From Planotetraspora silvatica (GTDB lineage Bacteria; Actinomycetota; Actinomycetes; Streptosporangiales; Streptosporangiaceae), in the NCBI RefSeq assembly GCF_016863315.1, contig NZ_BOOQ01000001.1, forward strand, positions 21,345 through 85,344: DNA of 64,000 nucleotides, in the 5' to 3' direction. The first letter of the stretch is position 1. Every line of letters begins with the position of its first letter. The position numbers and the translations under genes are program-made. Under the pieces are notes generated by a model. It worked only from the letters and a program-made list of their open reading frames with translations, was not told where the DNA came from and searched no databases. Of the stretch, positions 51,018 to 61,085 are shown one piece after another.

Positions 51018-51485
51018 ATGGAAGACCCCGGCTGGCTCAGCCCGCGAGAGCAGGGCGCCTGGCGCGCCCACCTCGCCGCGCACCGTCTGCTGTCCCACCA
51101 GCTCGACCGTGAGCTGCAGGCGTTCGGCCTGTCGCTCAACGACTACGAGATCCTCGTGAACCTCTCGGAGAGTCCCGAGCATCGTATGCGCATGAGCGAG
51201 TTGGCCGACGCGACCATCCAATCCCGCAGCAGGCTCTCCCACCAGATCTCCCGCATGGAGGCCGCGGGACTGGTGACGAGAGAGGACTGCGAGGACGACC
51301 GCCGCGGCACCTACGCCGTGCTGACGGACCTCGGCTGGGACACCACCCAGCGGGTGGCCCCCGAGCACGTGGCCAGCGTCCGCGAGCACTTCATCGACCT
51401 GCTCACCCCCGAACAGGTGGCGACGGTCGAGGAGATCTACACCCACGTCGTCGATCACATCCACTCGATCCGCTCGGCCAAGTAG
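51018..51485 (+). CDS. MarR-family transcriptional regulator
   Basis: 155 residues of normal one-domain length: dimer helices at both ends, recognition helix in MRMSELADATIQSRSRLSHQ and the wing EDCEDDRRGTYAVLTDLG. The start has no strong ribosome site, and the gap to the divergent transporter is only 49 bp, so their promoters must overlap. It may control the transporter or itself. Ligand unknown. Confidence 0.9.
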   Translation: MEDPGWLSPREQGAWRAHLAAHRLLSHQLDRELQAFGLSLNDYEILVNLSESPEHRMRMSELADATIQSRSRLSHQISRMEAAGLVTREDCEDDRRGTYAVLTDLGWDTTQRVAPEHVASVREHFIDLLTPEQVATVEEIYTHVVDHIHSIRSAK

Positions 51486-51618
51486 ACCCAGGTGAGCGCC
51501 GGTCACCCGGAGACGGGGCGAGCGGCCCTCCCCCGGGCGCGACGCCCGGCTCCGGGAAGTGCCGAACCGATATGTCGCAATCGCCCGCCGCTGACGTGAC
51601 GATCGCTACGATCCGCGT

Positions 51619-52269
51619 GTGAGAAGAATCGTCTGGCTGGCCGTGGCCGCCGCCTTCCTCCTCGTGACGTCCTGCGGATCGACCAGCGAGGCCGCCGTCC
51701 CGAACGGGCCCGATCTGCTCAAGAAGTCCGCCGCGGCGATGAAGACGGTCAAGACGGTCGCCTTCATCATCGACACCAAGGACCGCCCGGCCGTGCCGGT
51801 CAAGCACGCGGAGGGCAGTCTCACGAGCGAGGGCGACGCCAAGGGTTCGCTCCAGATCGACTTCGGCGGCCTGCAGGAACTCGAGTTCGTCGTGTCCGGG
51901 AGCACGGTGCACTTCAAGGGCCCGACCGGCGGCTACCAGACGATGACCCGCGAGCAGCTGACGGCGATCTACGACCCCTCGGCCGTGCTCACCGAGGTCC
52001 CCCAACTGCTGTCGGCGGCGCAGGACGCCCGGTCGGAGGCGGCGGAGAAGGTCGGCGGCTCCGACGCCTACCGGGTGGCGGTGACGCTCCCCCAGGAGGC
52101 GCTGGTCAAGCTCGTCCCGGGCGTCCAGCAAGGCGTCAACGGGAAGGTGTGGATCGACAAGGCCTCCAGCAGGCTGCTGAAGATCGATCTGCCGATGACG
52201 GGTGGCAGCGTGACCGTGAGCCTCGACGACTACGACGCTCCCGTGACCATCACACCTCCCGCCTCGTGA
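51619..52269 (+). CDS. LprG/LppX-family lipoprotein
   Basis: 216 residues from a GTG at 51619. The signal peptide ends in the lipobox LVTSC (C19), and the mature part has the LppX/LprAFG half-barrel fold: [20 protein letters not shown] and [20 protein letters not shown]. In mycobacteria LprG carries triacylated glycolipids to the outer envelope with the efflux protein P55 encoded next to it. Here the same pair occurs, with an MFS gene starting 7 bp downstream. Confidence 0.87.
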   Translation: MRRIVWLAVAAAFLLVTSCGSTSEAAVPNGPDLLKKSAAAMKTVKTVAFIIDTKDRPAVPVKHAEGSLTSEGDAKGSLQIDFGGLQELEFVVSGSTVHFKGPTGGYQTMTREQLTAIYDPSAVLTEVPQLLSAAQDARSEAAEKVGGSDAYRVAVTLPQEALVKLVPGVQQGVNGKVWIDKASSRLLKIDLPMTGGSVTVSLDDYDAPVTITPPAS

Positions 52270-52276
52270 GCGCCTC

Positions 52277-53767
52277 ATGACCGCTGTGGAGAACCGCCGC
52301 CTCGTGCTGGGTGTGGGCGGCGCCGCGGTGCTGCTCGCGGCGCTCGACGCGTACGTGGTGGTGACCGTCCTCACCGACATCGCCGCGGATGCCGGTGTGC
52401 CGCTGAACCACCTGGAGCGGGCGACGCCGATCGTGACCGGGTTCCTGCTCGGCTACATCGCGGCGATGCCGCTGCTCGGCCAGCTGTCCGACCGGTACGG
52501 CAGGCGCGTGCTGATCCACGCCTGCCTGGCCGGATTCGCCGCCGGGTCGGTGATCACCGCGCTGTCCACGGGCGTGCCCGCCCTCGTGGCCGGCCGTACG
52601 CTGCAGGGCGTCGCGGGCGGCGCGCTGCTTCCGATCACCATGGCCCTCATCGGAGACCTGTGGGACGAGCGCGGACGACCGGTGGCCCTGGGCGCCGTCG
52701 GCGCCGCGCAGGAGCTCGGCAGCGTCCTCGGTCCCCTGTACGGCGCAGGCGTGGCGGCGCTCGCGGGCTGGCGCGGAATCTTCTGGATCAACGTTCCCCT
52801 CGCCCTGCTCGCCGCGGTCGCGGTGCACCGGGCGGTGCCCGCGGGGCCACGCGGCACGGACAGGACGGACAGGATCGCCGTGCGGGTCGACGTGGTGGGC
52901 GCCGTCCTGCTCGCGCTCGCCCTCGGGCTGCTCGTGGCGGGGCTCTACAACCCGTCGCCGGACGCGTCCGTGCTGCCGCCCTGGGGCCTGCCGTGTATCG
53001 CGGCCGGAGTCGTCGCGGCGGCGGTGTTCGTGGCCTGGGAGATCCGCTCGCCGGTCCGCCTGCTGGACCTCACGGGGATCCCCCGGCGTCCGTTGCTCGC
53101 GACGCTGGGGGTGAGCTTCCTCGCCGGGGCGGCGCTGCTGGTCACGCTGGTCGACGTGCAACTGGTCGCGCAGACGCTCATGGACAAGGACACCGTGTCG
53201 GGCGCGCTCGTCCTCACCCGCTTCCTGGCCGCGCTGGCGGTCGCCGCGTTCCTCGGCGGCATGCTGACCCGCCGGTTCGGTGAGCGCGTGGTGGCGACGG
53301 CGGGGATGGCGGTCGCCACCGCCGGCTACGTGCTCATCTCCCGCTGGCCAGCCGACCTCGCCACCGCCGGCCTGCAGGTCGACCTCGACCTCGTCATCGC
53401 CGGCCTCGGCCTGGGCGCCGTCATCGCGCCCGTCTCGTCGGCCGCGTTGCGGGTCGTGCCGGCCGTACAGCACGGCGTGGTGTCGGCGGCGGTCGTGGTG
53501 GCGCGGATGATGGGGATGCTGCTCGGAGTGGCGGCGCTGACGGCATGGGGCTTCCACCGGTTCCAGTCGCTCACCGCCGACCTCGACACCCCGCTTCCGA
53601 TGGGGGTGGACGCCGCCGAATTCACCAGGAGGCTGGCCGACTACACCGCCAAGGTCAAGGCCGCCCTGCACGTCGAATACTCGGAGATCTTCCTGCTGAC
53701 CGCGGTGTTGTGCGCCATCGGCGTGCTGACGGCGCTCGCCCTGCCACGGAGCACGCCTCAGGTCTGA
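52277..53767 (+). CDS. MFS exporter (P55-like, 14-TM DHA2 family)
   Basis: 496 residues with about 14 membrane segments. Motif A is seen as [13 protein letters not shown], followed by [20 protein letters not shown]. It is tightly linked to the LprG-like lipoprotein gene (7-bp gap), the arrangement known from mycobacterial lprG-p55. It probably exports envelope lipid or a drug together with that lipoprotein. An extracytoplasmic C-terminal loop near residue 440 ([20 protein letters not shown]) is larger than in ordinary drug exporters. Confidence 0.87.
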   Translation: MTAVENRRLVLGVGGAAVLLAALDAYVVVTVLTDIAADAGVPLNHLERATPIVTGFLLGYIAAMPLLGQLSDRYGRRVLIHACLAGFAAGSVITALSTGVPALVAGRTLQGVAGGALLPITMALIGDLWDERGRPVALGAVGAAQELGSVLGPLYGAGVAALAGWRGIFWINVPLALLAAVAVHRAVPAGPRGTDRTDRIAVRVDVVGAVLLALALGLLVAGLYNPSPDASVLPPWGLPCIAAGVVAAAVFVAWEIRSPVRLLDLTGIPRRPLLATLGVSFLAGAALLVTLVDVQLVAQTLMDKDTVSGALVLTRFLAALAVAAFLGGMLTRRFGERVVATAGMAVATAGYVLISRWPADLATAGLQVDLDLVIAGLGLGAVIAPVSSAALRVVPAVQHGVVSAAVVVARMMGMLLGVAALTAWGFHRFQSLTADLDTPLPMGVDAAEFTRRLADYTAKVKAALHVEYSEIFLLTAVLCAIGVLTALALPRSTPQV

Positions 53768-53797
53768 GGACGGCTCAGGTTCAGGTCTGAGGGCGGC

Positions 53798-54445
53798 TCA
53801 GGAGCGCAGGTAGGCGAGCACGGCCAGGACGCGCCGGTGCTGGTCTCCGTCCTCCGCGTGCAGCCCGAGCTTGGTGAAGATGCCGCGGATGTGCTTTTCC
53901 ACCGCGCCGTCGGTGACGACGAGGCGGCGGCCGATGGCGGGGTTCGACCGGCCCTCCGCCATGAGCTCGAGGACCTCACGCTCGCGCGGGGTCAGCGACG
54001 CGAGCGGGTCGCCCCGGCGGCGCCGGACCATGAGCTGCGCGACGACCTGGGGGTCGAAGACCGTCCCCCCGCCCGCGACCCTGCGCAGGCCCTCCAGGAA
54101 CTCCTCCACGTCCACGACGCGGTCCTTCAGCAGGTAACCGACCGCGCCCCGGGCATCGGCGAGCAGATCGTCCGCGTAGGAGACCTCGACGTATTGGGAA
54201 AGGATCAGCACGGGAGCCCCGGGAACCCTTCTCCGGGCCTCCACGGCCGCCCTGAGCCCCTCGTCGGTGAACGTCGGCGGCATCCGCACGTCGACCACCG
54301 ACACGTCGGGGCGGTGCTCGGCAACGGCCTCGACGAGGTCGTCGCCCGTGCCCACCGCCGCCACCACCTCGCAGCCGAACTCCTCGAGCAGACGTACCAG
54401 GCCCTCCCTGATCAGGACGGCGTCATCTGCGACGACTACCCGCAC
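53798..54445 (-). CDS. NarL/LuxR-type response regulator
   Basis: 215 residues. The receiver domain shows the acidic pocket VVVADD and the phospho-acceptor Asp in VSVVDVRMPP (about D52), then the switch Lys in YLLKDRV. The C-terminal HTH is SLTPREREVLELMAEGRSNP with GAVEKHIRGIFTKLGL. It overlaps the histidine kinase gene by 10 bp and is its cognate partner. The regulon is unknown. Confidence 0.94.
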   Translation of the reverse strand: MRVVVADDAVLIREGLVRLLEEFGCEVVAAVGTGDDLVEAVAEHRPDVSVVDVRMPPTFTDEGLRAAVEARRRVPGAPVLILSQYVEVSYADDLLADARGAVGYLLKDRVVDVEEFLEGLRRVAGGGTVFDPQVVAQLMVRRRRGDPLASLTPREREVLELMAEGRSNPAIGRRLVVTDGAVEKHIRGIFTKLGLHAEDGDQHRRVLAVLAYLRS

Positions 54446-55683
54446 GGAACCTCCGCGGTGATCGAAGTGGGCCCGCCCGCCGGGGACCGTACCGCCAGCT
54501 CGCCGTCGACGCCGCGCAGCCGCTCGGCGAGGCCGGACAGTCCGTGTCCCTTGGCGACGTGCGCGCCGCCGACCCCGTCATCGCCGATGGTGAGCATCAG
54601 GCTGTCGCCGATTCTCACCAGAGTGATCGTGCACAGCTCCGCACGGCTGTGCTTGGCGACGTTGGTGAGCGCCTCGGCCGTCACGAAGTAGACGGTGTTC
54701 TCGATCAGCGCGGGGAACCGTTCCTCCGTCTGGACGTCGAGCTCCACGGGGACCGTGCAGCGGCTCGCCAGGGCGGCCAGCGCGGGCGCCAGACCGCGGT
54801 CGGCCAGGATGGGCGGCGCGATGCCGCGCGAGAGCGCACGCAGCTCGTCCAGCGTCTCCCTGGTCGCGGTGATCGCCTTGCCGATGGTCGACTGGGCCGC
54901 GGACGCGTCCTTCTCCAGCTCGCGCTGCGCCCGGGACAGCTCCATGGCCAGGTGGACGAGGCGTTGCTGCGGCCCGTCGTGGATGTCGCGCTCCAGCCTG
55001 CGCAGGGCGTTCGCCTCGGCGTAGGCGGCGGCGTTGCGCCCCTCGGTCAGGTCCTCGATGCGCTCCTGCAGCTGGGCGACCCCGGTCAGCAGCGCCTTGC
55101 CGAGTGACGCCTGGAGCAGTGCGCAGCCGCGGATGACCGGGTACAGCGTGAGCGCCGCGACGACGCCGAAGAACACGTTCAACAGGCTCTCCGGGACGTA
55201 CCCGTGGCCGAGCCCGATCAGCTCGGAAAGCCCCTGGTTGTCCGGGATGTTCGCGAACACCCACCCATAGAGCGGATAGGTCAGTCCGGCGATCGCCATC
55301 GACCACCATGCGACCGTCACGCAGAAGGTCACGATGGCGACGGGGAACCCCACCAGGGCGTGCAGGATGTCGAGCCACGGCTGTGTGCCGGCGAGCGGGG
55401 TCAGCGTCTTGCGGAACCAGCCCGCACCGGGCGGCGACTGGGGGTAACGGGGCCTGGGCACCTCCGTGCCCAGGACACCGCGCATCCTCACCCGCTCGAT
55501 CTCCCCCATCCCCCGCGCCACGAGAGCGGTCAGCACGAGGATGGGCACACCGATCCAGACGATCAGCATGCCGGCACCCGCGGACAGACCTGTCACGATC
55601 AGGCAGAACGCGATGATCGCGAGGGGGAAGCCGACGAGGAGGTACACCGAGTCTCCGGCTAGCCGGGAGAGAAGTCTTCGCAT
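54436..55683 (-). CDS. NarL-type sensor histidine kinase
   Basis: 415 residues from the ATG at 55683. The N-terminal half contains several membrane helices and no large periplasmic domain, so it likely senses the membrane or envelope. The HisKA_3 box is RRLERDIHDGPQQRLVHLAM (phospho-His in DIHD). The ATPase has VTAEALTNVAKHSRAE, IGDDGVGGA and GHGLSGLAERLRGVDG. Coupled to the response regulator by a 10-bp overlap. Confidence 0.93.
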   Translation of the reverse strand: MRRLLSRLAGDSVYLLVGFPLAIIAFCLIVTGLSAGAGMLIVWIGVPILVLTALVARGMGEIERVRMRGVLGTEVPRPRYPQSPPGAGWFRKTLTPLAGTQPWLDILHALVGFPVAIVTFCVTVAWWSMAIAGLTYPLYGWVFANIPDNQGLSELIGLGHGYVPESLLNVFFGVVAALTLYPVIRGCALLQASLGKALLTGVAQLQERIEDLTEGRNAAAYAEANALRRLERDIHDGPQQRLVHLAMELSRAQRELEKDASAAQSTIGKAITATRETLDELRALSRGIAPPILADRGLAPALAALASRCTVPVELDVQTEERFPALIENTVYFVTAEALTNVAKHSRAELCTITLVRIGDSLMLTIGDDGVGGAHVAKGHGLSGLAERLRGVDGELAVRSPAGGPTSITAEVPCG

Positions 55684-55754
55684 GTTTCCCACGCTAGGCA
55701 GCCGGCGATCTCCGATCGATCCCGTGTCCGGGAGTGTTCCTGGTAGGGCATACC

Positions 55755-57227
55755 CTACTTCTTCTTGCGCTTCTCCCTGATCTTCATCGTGACCTCGATC
55801 GGCGAGCCGGCGAAGCCGAACTCCTCGCGGAGCTTGCGCTCGAGGAACCGGCGGTAGGTCTCCTCGAGGAAGCCCGAGGTGAACAACACGAACTTCGGCG
55901 GCTCGGTCGACGCCTGCGTGGCGAACAGGATCTTGGGCTGCTTGCCCGAGCGCACCGGCGGCGGCGTGGCCCGCAGCAGGTCGGTGAAGAACTGGTTGAG
56001 CCGGCCGGTCGGGACGCGCGTCCCCCACGAATCCAGGGCCCGCTCGATGGCCGGCACGAGCTTCTCGACGTTGCGGCCGGTCTTGGCGGAGATGTTGACC
56101 CGCAGCGCCCAGGGCGTCCGGACGAGCTGGCGGTCGATCTCCTTCTCCAGGTAGTACCGCCGGTCCTCGTCGACGAGGTCCCACTTGTTGAAGGCGACGA
56201 CCATCGCCCGGCCCGACTCGATGATCAGGCCGATGATGCGCAGGTCCTGTTCGGTCAGCACCTCGGAGGCGTCGATCAGGACGACCGCGACCTCCGACCG
56301 CTCCAGGGCGGCCCGCGTGCGCATGGCCGCGTAGAAGTCGGCGCCCTTCAGCTCCCTGTCCCGGCGGCGGATGCCCGCGGTGTCGATGAAGCGGTAGGTC
56401 CTGCCGCCCAGCTCGACCAGCTCGTCGACCGGGTCGCGCGTGGTGCCCGCCACCGGGTCGACCAGCACGCGCTCCTCGCCCGCCACCCGGTTCAGCAGGG
56501 ACGACTTGCCGACGTTGGGCTTGCCCAGCAGCGCGATCCTGCGCGGCCCTCTTTGCTCGCCGAAGGTCTGCGGCGGGGTCGCGGGCAGCGCGTCGAGCAC
56601 CACGTCGAGGAGGTCGCCGCTGGACCTTCCGTGGAGGGCGGAGACCGGCTGCGGCTCTCCCAGGCCCAGCGACCACAGTCCGGTCGCCTCCAGCTCCATC
56701 AGCTGGTTGTCGACCTTGTTGGCCGCGAGCACCACGGGCTTGCCCGAACGGCGGAGCACGGCTCCCACGGCCTCGTCCGAGTCGGTCACGCCCACGCTGG
56801 CGTCCACCACGAACAGCACGACGTCGGCCAGCTCGGCGGCGATCTGGGCCTGCTCCGCGATGCGCAGCGCCATGCCGGTGGCGTCCGGGTCCCACCCGCC
56901 GGTGTCCACCAGCGTGAAGCGGCGGCCCCGCCACGTCGCCTCGTAGGTCACCCGGTCTCGGGTCACACCCGGAACGTCCTCGACGACCGCCTCTCGACGG
57001 CCGATGATGCGGTTGACCAGCGTGGACTTGCCCACGTTGGGCCTGCCGACCACTGCGACAACCGGAAGCGGGCCCGCGTCGGGTCCCGCCTCCTCGCCGG
57101 TCTCACCGTCGGAGAACTCGGTCTCACCATCGGTGAACTCGAACTCGTCGAACTCGTCGAACTCCCCGGCCTCGGCCTCGACCCAGCCGCTCTCGTCCCG
57201 GTACTCCCCCGTCACGTCCCTGCCCAT
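55755..57227 (-). CDS. der: Ribosome biogenesis GTPase Der
   Basis: 490 residues. Two GTPase domains in tandem are diagnostic: first G1 [15 protein letters not shown] and G3 DTGGW; second G1 [13 protein letters not shown] and G4 NKWD. The KH-like C-terminal domain ends in a basic tail ([10 protein letters not shown]). It assists 50S subunit assembly. The first 50 residues are an acidic, Phe/Gly-rich extension ([16 protein letters not shown]) with repeated GAACTCGTCGAA-type DNA. It is 27 bp downstream of cmk on the same strand. Confidence 0.97.
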   Translation of the reverse strand: MGRDVTGEYRDESGWVEAEAGEFDEFDEFEFTDGETEFSDGETGEEAGPDAGPLPVVAVVGRPNVGKSTLVNRIIGRREAVVEDVPGVTRDRVTYEATWRGRRFTLVDTGGWDPDATGMALRIAEQAQIAAELADVVLFVVDASVGVTDSDEAVGAVLRRSGKPVVLAANKVDNQLMELEATGLWSLGLGEPQPVSALHGRSSGDLLDVVLDALPATPPQTFGEQRGPRRIALLGKPNVGKSSLLNRVAGEERVLVDPVAGTTRDPVDELVELGGRTYRFIDTAGIRRRDRELKGADFYAAMRTRAALERSEVAVVLIDASEVLTEQDLRIIGLIIESGRAMVVAFNKWDLVDEDRRYYLEKEIDRQLVRTPWALRVNISAKTGRNVEKLVPAIERALDSWGTRVPTGRLNQFFTDLLRATPPPVRSGKQPKILFATQASTEPPKFVLFTSGFLEETYRRFLERKLREEFGFAGSPIEVTMKIREKRKKK

Positions 57228-57254
57228 CGCTTCCTCTCCCGATCCCGGAGAGGA

Positions 57255-57923
57255 TCAGGCTCTCTCCTTGACGAACCGCAGGACCTCGGCGATCACGTCG
57301 TCCAAGGTCAACGGTGTGGTGTCCAGCTCAATCGCGTCCGCCGCCGACGCCAGCGGGTCCGCCTTCCTGGTCGAGTCCAGCGTGTCCCGCCGCGCCATCT
57401 CGGCCTTCTGCGTCTCGACCGTGGTCCCGGTCAGCTCCGCCGTACGGCGGCGCGCGCGGGCGTCGGCGCTCGCGGTCAGGTAGACCTTGACGGGCGCGTC
57501 CGGGGCCACGACGGTGCCGATGTCGCGCCCCTCGACCACGATGCCCCCGCCGGGCAGGGACTCGGCGATGATCTCCTGCTGAAGGGCGACCAACCGGCGG
57601 CGGACCTCGGGAACCGCGCTCACCGCGGAGACGGCACCGGTGACCTCGGGGCCGCGGATCGGGCCGTTCACGTCGACGCCGTCGACGGACACACCCGGCG
57701 CGTCCGGGTCGGTGCTCATGATCAGGGACGGCTCGCCCGAGCGCGCGGCGATCGCCTGCGGATCGGCGAGATCGACCTTCTGCTGGAGCATCCACCAGGT
57801 GACCGCGCGGTACATCGCACCCGTGTCCAGGTAGCGCAGGCCCAGCGCGCGCGCGACACCGCGTGAGGCGCTCGACTTGCCGGACCCCGAAGGGCCATCC
57901 ATGGCGACGACCAGACCCGACAC
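57255..57923 (-). CDS. cmk: (d)CMP kinase
   Basis: 222 residues. It phosphorylates CMP and dCMP with ATP. P-loop VVAMDGPSGSGKSSASRGVA at the N-terminus; nucleotide-binding segments LRYLDTGAMYRAVTWWML and VVEGRDIGTVVAPDAPVKVY; lid ARARRRTAEL. It precedes der in the same transcript, a common pairing in actinobacteria, and no regulatory feature was seen in the small gap. Confidence 0.97.
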   Translation of the reverse strand: MSGLVVAMDGPSGSGKSSASRGVARALGLRYLDTGAMYRAVTWWMLQQKVDLADPQAIAARSGEPSLIMSTDPDAPGVSVDGVDVNGPIRGPEVTGAVSAVSAVPEVRRRLVALQQEIIAESLPGGGIVVEGRDIGTVVAPDAPVKVYLTASADARARRRTAELTGTTVETQKAEMARRDTLDSTRKADPLASAADAIELDTTPLTLDDVIAEVLRFVKERA

Positions 57924-58053
57924 GGTCTCTCCTTTGCTTTACGCCCCTTCGAGCTGTCGACCCTGAGGCTACCGGGATTCGGTGTGTAACCACGCATCGG
58001 AGCGTTACCGGCACCCGGCGGGAGCCCCGGGCGACGGGGCACGCACCGGCCGT

Positions 58054-58683
58054 TCAGGAGCCCTCGAGCAGCCGGGTGGACTTGTCCTCCTGAGCGAGCC
58101 TGCGCAGGGAGGCGAGCACGGTGTCCCCCACCGCCGTCCACACCACGACGGCCTCCGCGACACTGTCGAGATCCCCCCGGCGCGCGACCGTCTCGATCTC
58201 GTCGGCCGCGAGCCGCTCAGCGGTCTCCGCGTAGGAGTCCAGCAGTTCGAAGTAGTCGTCCTGGTCCAGCCGCCGCAACGTGGCGAGCGCGTCGGCCAGC
58301 GTCCTGCGGGCCGGATTGGCCGGCTTGACCCGCCAGCCCCTCTTGGCGATCAGCTCGTCCACCTCGGCCACGGCCTCGTCCCACGCCTCGTCCTCCATGT
58401 ACTCCCTCGCGGGGGTCATGGCGTACTGCGCCTTGCCGATGGTGTCGAGCTCGGAGAGCCCCGCCGAGAACATCAGCCGGAGCGCCTCGCGCGCGGAGGC
58501 GATCGACAGCCCGCCGACCTCGACGAGGGCGCGGGCCAGCTTCAGCCTCTTGACGTGCGCCTCGCCGTACTGGGCCTGGTTGGGGCCCGTGCGCTCACCG
58601 GCCGGGACCAGCCCCTCCCGGAGGTAGTACTTGATCGTGGGGATCGGAACGCCGGTGCGCCTGCTCAGCTCAGCGATCCTCAT
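58054..58683 (-). CDS. MerR-family transcriptional regulator
   Basis: 209 residues. The MerR winged helix is clear (RIAELSRRTGVPIPTIKYYL then REGLVPAGERTGPNQAQYGE). The long C-terminal half is helical and without cysteine metal sites, so the ligand is more likely organic. It is divergent from an MMPL exporter, with GATAG/CTATC dyads in the 148-bp gap. It probably controls the exporter and itself. Confidence 0.9.
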   Translation of the reverse strand: MRIAELSRRTGVPIPTIKYYLREGLVPAGERTGPNQAQYGEAHVKRLKLARALVEVGGLSIASAREALRLMFSAGLSELDTIGKAQYAMTPAREYMEDEAWDEAVAEVDELIAKRGWRVKPANPARRTLADALATLRRLDQDDYFELLDSYAETAERLAADEIETVARRGDLDSVAEAVVVWTAVGDTVLASLRRLAQEDKSTRLLEGS

Positions 58684-58777
58684 CGTCCCTCTCCCTCAGC
58701 GCGTGGTTCCCAGGATAGGACCGGCCGCCACACGGGTGCGGAACTCAACGGCTTGACGCGCAAGGCAGATAGCGTCA

Positions 58778-58796
58778 CTATCCATAAAATGGATAG
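58778..58796. promoter_or_regulatory. Dyad operator in the MerR / MMPL gap
   Basis: CTATCCAT (58778-58785) and ATGGATAG (58789-58796) form a perfect 8-bp dyad with a 3-nt centre. Further GATAG and CTATC half-sites lie at 58768-58782 and 58793-58813. A -35-like TTGACG (58753-58758) is close by. This cluster is the likely binding region of the divergent regulator. Confidence 0.6.
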
Positions 58797-58831
58797 CATC
58801 ACTTGCCACTATCTAAATCAAGGAGGCCTCC

Positions 58832-60988
58832 ATGTTCGGCACTCTGGGCAGGTTCGCCGGCAGGCGCCGCCGATGGATCATGGTGGGGACGCTGCTGCTG
58901 GTCGCGTTCGCGGCGGTCTGGGGAACCGGCGTCTTCGGCCGCCTCGGCGGCGGCGCCGGCTTCGACGACCCGGGCAGCCCGTCGGCGCACGCGGACAGGC
59001 TGCTCGCGGGACCGCTCGGCCGTCATGCCAACGATGTGGTCGTCCTCTATGAGAGCGACCACCTCACGGTGGACGACCCGGCCTTCGCCGGCCCCGTTCA
59101 GCGGGCTCTGGAGAGCGTGCCCCGCGGGGACGTCACCCGGCTCGACTCCTACTGGTCGACGGGTTCCGCCTCGTACGTGTCCGAGGACAGGCGCGCGACG
59201 TATGCCGCGGTGCAACTGCGGTCGGCGGACGACCAGGAGCGGGTCCTGCAACTGAGGAAGATCCAGGACGGCTTCCGCGCCGACGGCCTCACGGTGCGGT
59301 TCGGGGGCGCCACGGCGATGACCGACCAGGTGAACAGGCTGACGCTGCGCGATCTGGCGATCGCGGAGGCCGTCTCGATACCGATCCTGCTGCTCCTGCT
59401 GATCGTGATCTTCCGAAGTCTCCTGGCCGCCGCGCTTCCGCTGATCGTCGGCCTCACGGCGGCTCTCGGCTCGCTGGCGCTGCTCCGGTTCGTCACCCTC
59501 TTCACCGACATCTCGACCTTCGCCATCCAGGTCATCACGATCCTGGGCCTGGGCCTGGCCATCGACTACGCGCTGCTGGCCGTCACCCGGTTCCGCGAGG
59601 AGTTGTCGGCGGGCGCCACGGTGGAGGCGGCGGTCGAACGGACCATGGCGACCGCCGGCCGTACCATCGCGTTCTCCGGCGCCGTGGTGGCCGTGTCCTT
59701 CGCGGGACTCATCCTGTTCCCGTCACGGTTCCTGTCATCGATGGGCTACGCGGGCGCGGGCACCGTCGTCGTCGCCGTGCTCGCCTCGCTCACGGTGCTG
59801 CCCGCGCTGCTCACCGCCATGGGGTCGCGGCTCAACCCGGCCAGGATCAGGACCGCCGACCCGGCGTCCGGGCGGTGGTACCGCGTCGCCCACGCCGTCA
59901 TGCGGCGCCCGCTGCGGAACACCGCCGCCATCGTCGTCGTGCTCGGCGCCCTCGGCCTGCCGTTCCTCGGGGTGAACTGGGCACGTCCCGGCGACTGGGT
60001 CCTGCCGTCGAGCGCCGACGCGCGGGTCGTCACCCAGGAGATGGCGGGGCGGTTCGCCGCCGACCCGGGCAAGCTGATCACGGCCGTGGTCGAGTCGCCC
60101 CGGCCCGCCGGCCCGGCCGCCCTCGACGCCTACGCCGCCCGCCTGGACGGAGTGCCGGGGATCGAGGGGGCGGCCGTGACGGGGACCGCCGGCGGCCAGG
60201 CCAGGATCACCCTTGGATACTCGATGGACCCGATGTCCCGCGACGCCCGGCGGATGGTCGCGGACCTCCGCGCGGTCGCCCCGCCCCAGGGGAGCACGAC
60301 GTCGTTCACCGGCATGCCCGCCTCCCGGGCGGACATCGTCGACATGGTCACCTCGCGGCTGCCGTGGATGGCGCTGTTCGCGACCGCGGTGTCGTTCGTG
60401 GTCCTGTTCCTGGCGCTCGGCTCCGTGGTGCTGCCGATCAAGTCGGTGCTGCTCAACCTGCTCTCGCTGGGGGCCGCCTTCGGCGCGATCAAGCTCATCT
60501 TCCAGGACGGCCTGCTCGACGGCCTGCTGGGATTCGAAGCGGTCGGCGCGGTGGACGTGAACTTCCCCGTGCTGATCGTCGCGATCGCCTTCGGCCTCGC
60601 CGTGGACTACGAGGTGTTCCTGCTGTCACGGGTCAGGGAGGAGTACGACCGCACGGGTGACGTGGCCGAGTCGACGGCGCTCGGGCTGCAGCGGACCGCC
60701 CGCGTCATCACGAGCGCGGCCCTGCTGGTGGCCGTGGTGGTGGGCGGGTTCGCCCTGTCCGGCATCGCGTTCATGAAGATGGCCGGGGTCGGCCTGGTGA
60801 TCGCCGTGGTGGTGGACGCCTTCGTCGTGCGCGCCCTGCTCGTGCCCGCCACCATGCGGCTGCTCGGCCGGTGGGCGTGGTGGGCGCCCGCGCCGCTCGC
60901 CCGCTGGTGGCGCCGGCACGGGACGGACGGAGGCGGTCACACGGCCCCGCCCGCCGCCAGGCCCGCCGAGGCCGCGCGCCCGGCATGA
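58832..60988 (+). CDS. MMPL-family RND transporter
   Basis: 718 residues from the ATG at 58832 (AAGGAGG upstream). Two repeats of a large external loop plus membrane helices. The proton-relay motifs are GLGLAIDYALLAVTRFREEL in the first half and AFGLAVDYEVFLLSRVREEY in the second. Such transporters export lipids or small molecules by proton motive force. No polyketide or lipid synthesis gene lies next to it; a drug or fatty acid exporter under the MerR gene is the likely role. Confidence 0.93.
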   Translation: MFGTLGRFAGRRRRWIMVGTLLLVAFAAVWGTGVFGRLGGGAGFDDPGSPSAHADRLLAGPLGRHANDVVVLYESDHLTVDDPAFAGPVQRALESVPRGDVTRLDSYWSTGSASYVSEDRRATYAAVQLRSADDQERVLQLRKIQDGFRADGLTVRFGGATAMTDQVNRLTLRDLAIAEAVSIPILLLLLIVIFRSLLAAALPLIVGLTAALGSLALLRFVTLFTDISTFAIQVITILGLGLAIDYALLAVTRFREELSAGATVEAAVERTMATAGRTIAFSGAVVAVSFAGLILFPSRFLSSMGYAGAGTVVVAVLASLTVLPALLTAMGSRLNPARIRTADPASGRWYRVAHAVMRRPLRNTAAIVVVLGALGLPFLGVNWARPGDWVLPSSADARVVTQEMAGRFAADPGKLITAVVESPRPAGPAALDAYAARLDGVPGIEGAAVTGTAGGQARITLGYSMDPMSRDARRMVADLRAVAPPQGSTTSFTGMPASRADIVDMVTSRLPWMALFATAVSFVVLFLALGSVVLPIKSVLLNLLSLGAAFGAIKLIFQDGLLDGLLGFEAVGAVDVNFPVLIVAIAFGLAVDYEVFLLSRVREEYDRTGDVAESTALGLQRTARVITSAALLVAVVVGGFALSGIAFMKMAGVGLVIAVVVDAFVVRALLVPATMRLLGRWAWWAPAPLARWWRRHGTDGGGHTAPPAARPAEAARPA

Positions 60989-61085
60989 GCTCGGGGACGG
61001 GCGGGCCGGCCGGCGCGGACGGCCGGGGCAGACGCCCGGCATGAACTCGGGGACGGCCGGCGCCGACGGCCGGCCGACGCGAGGG

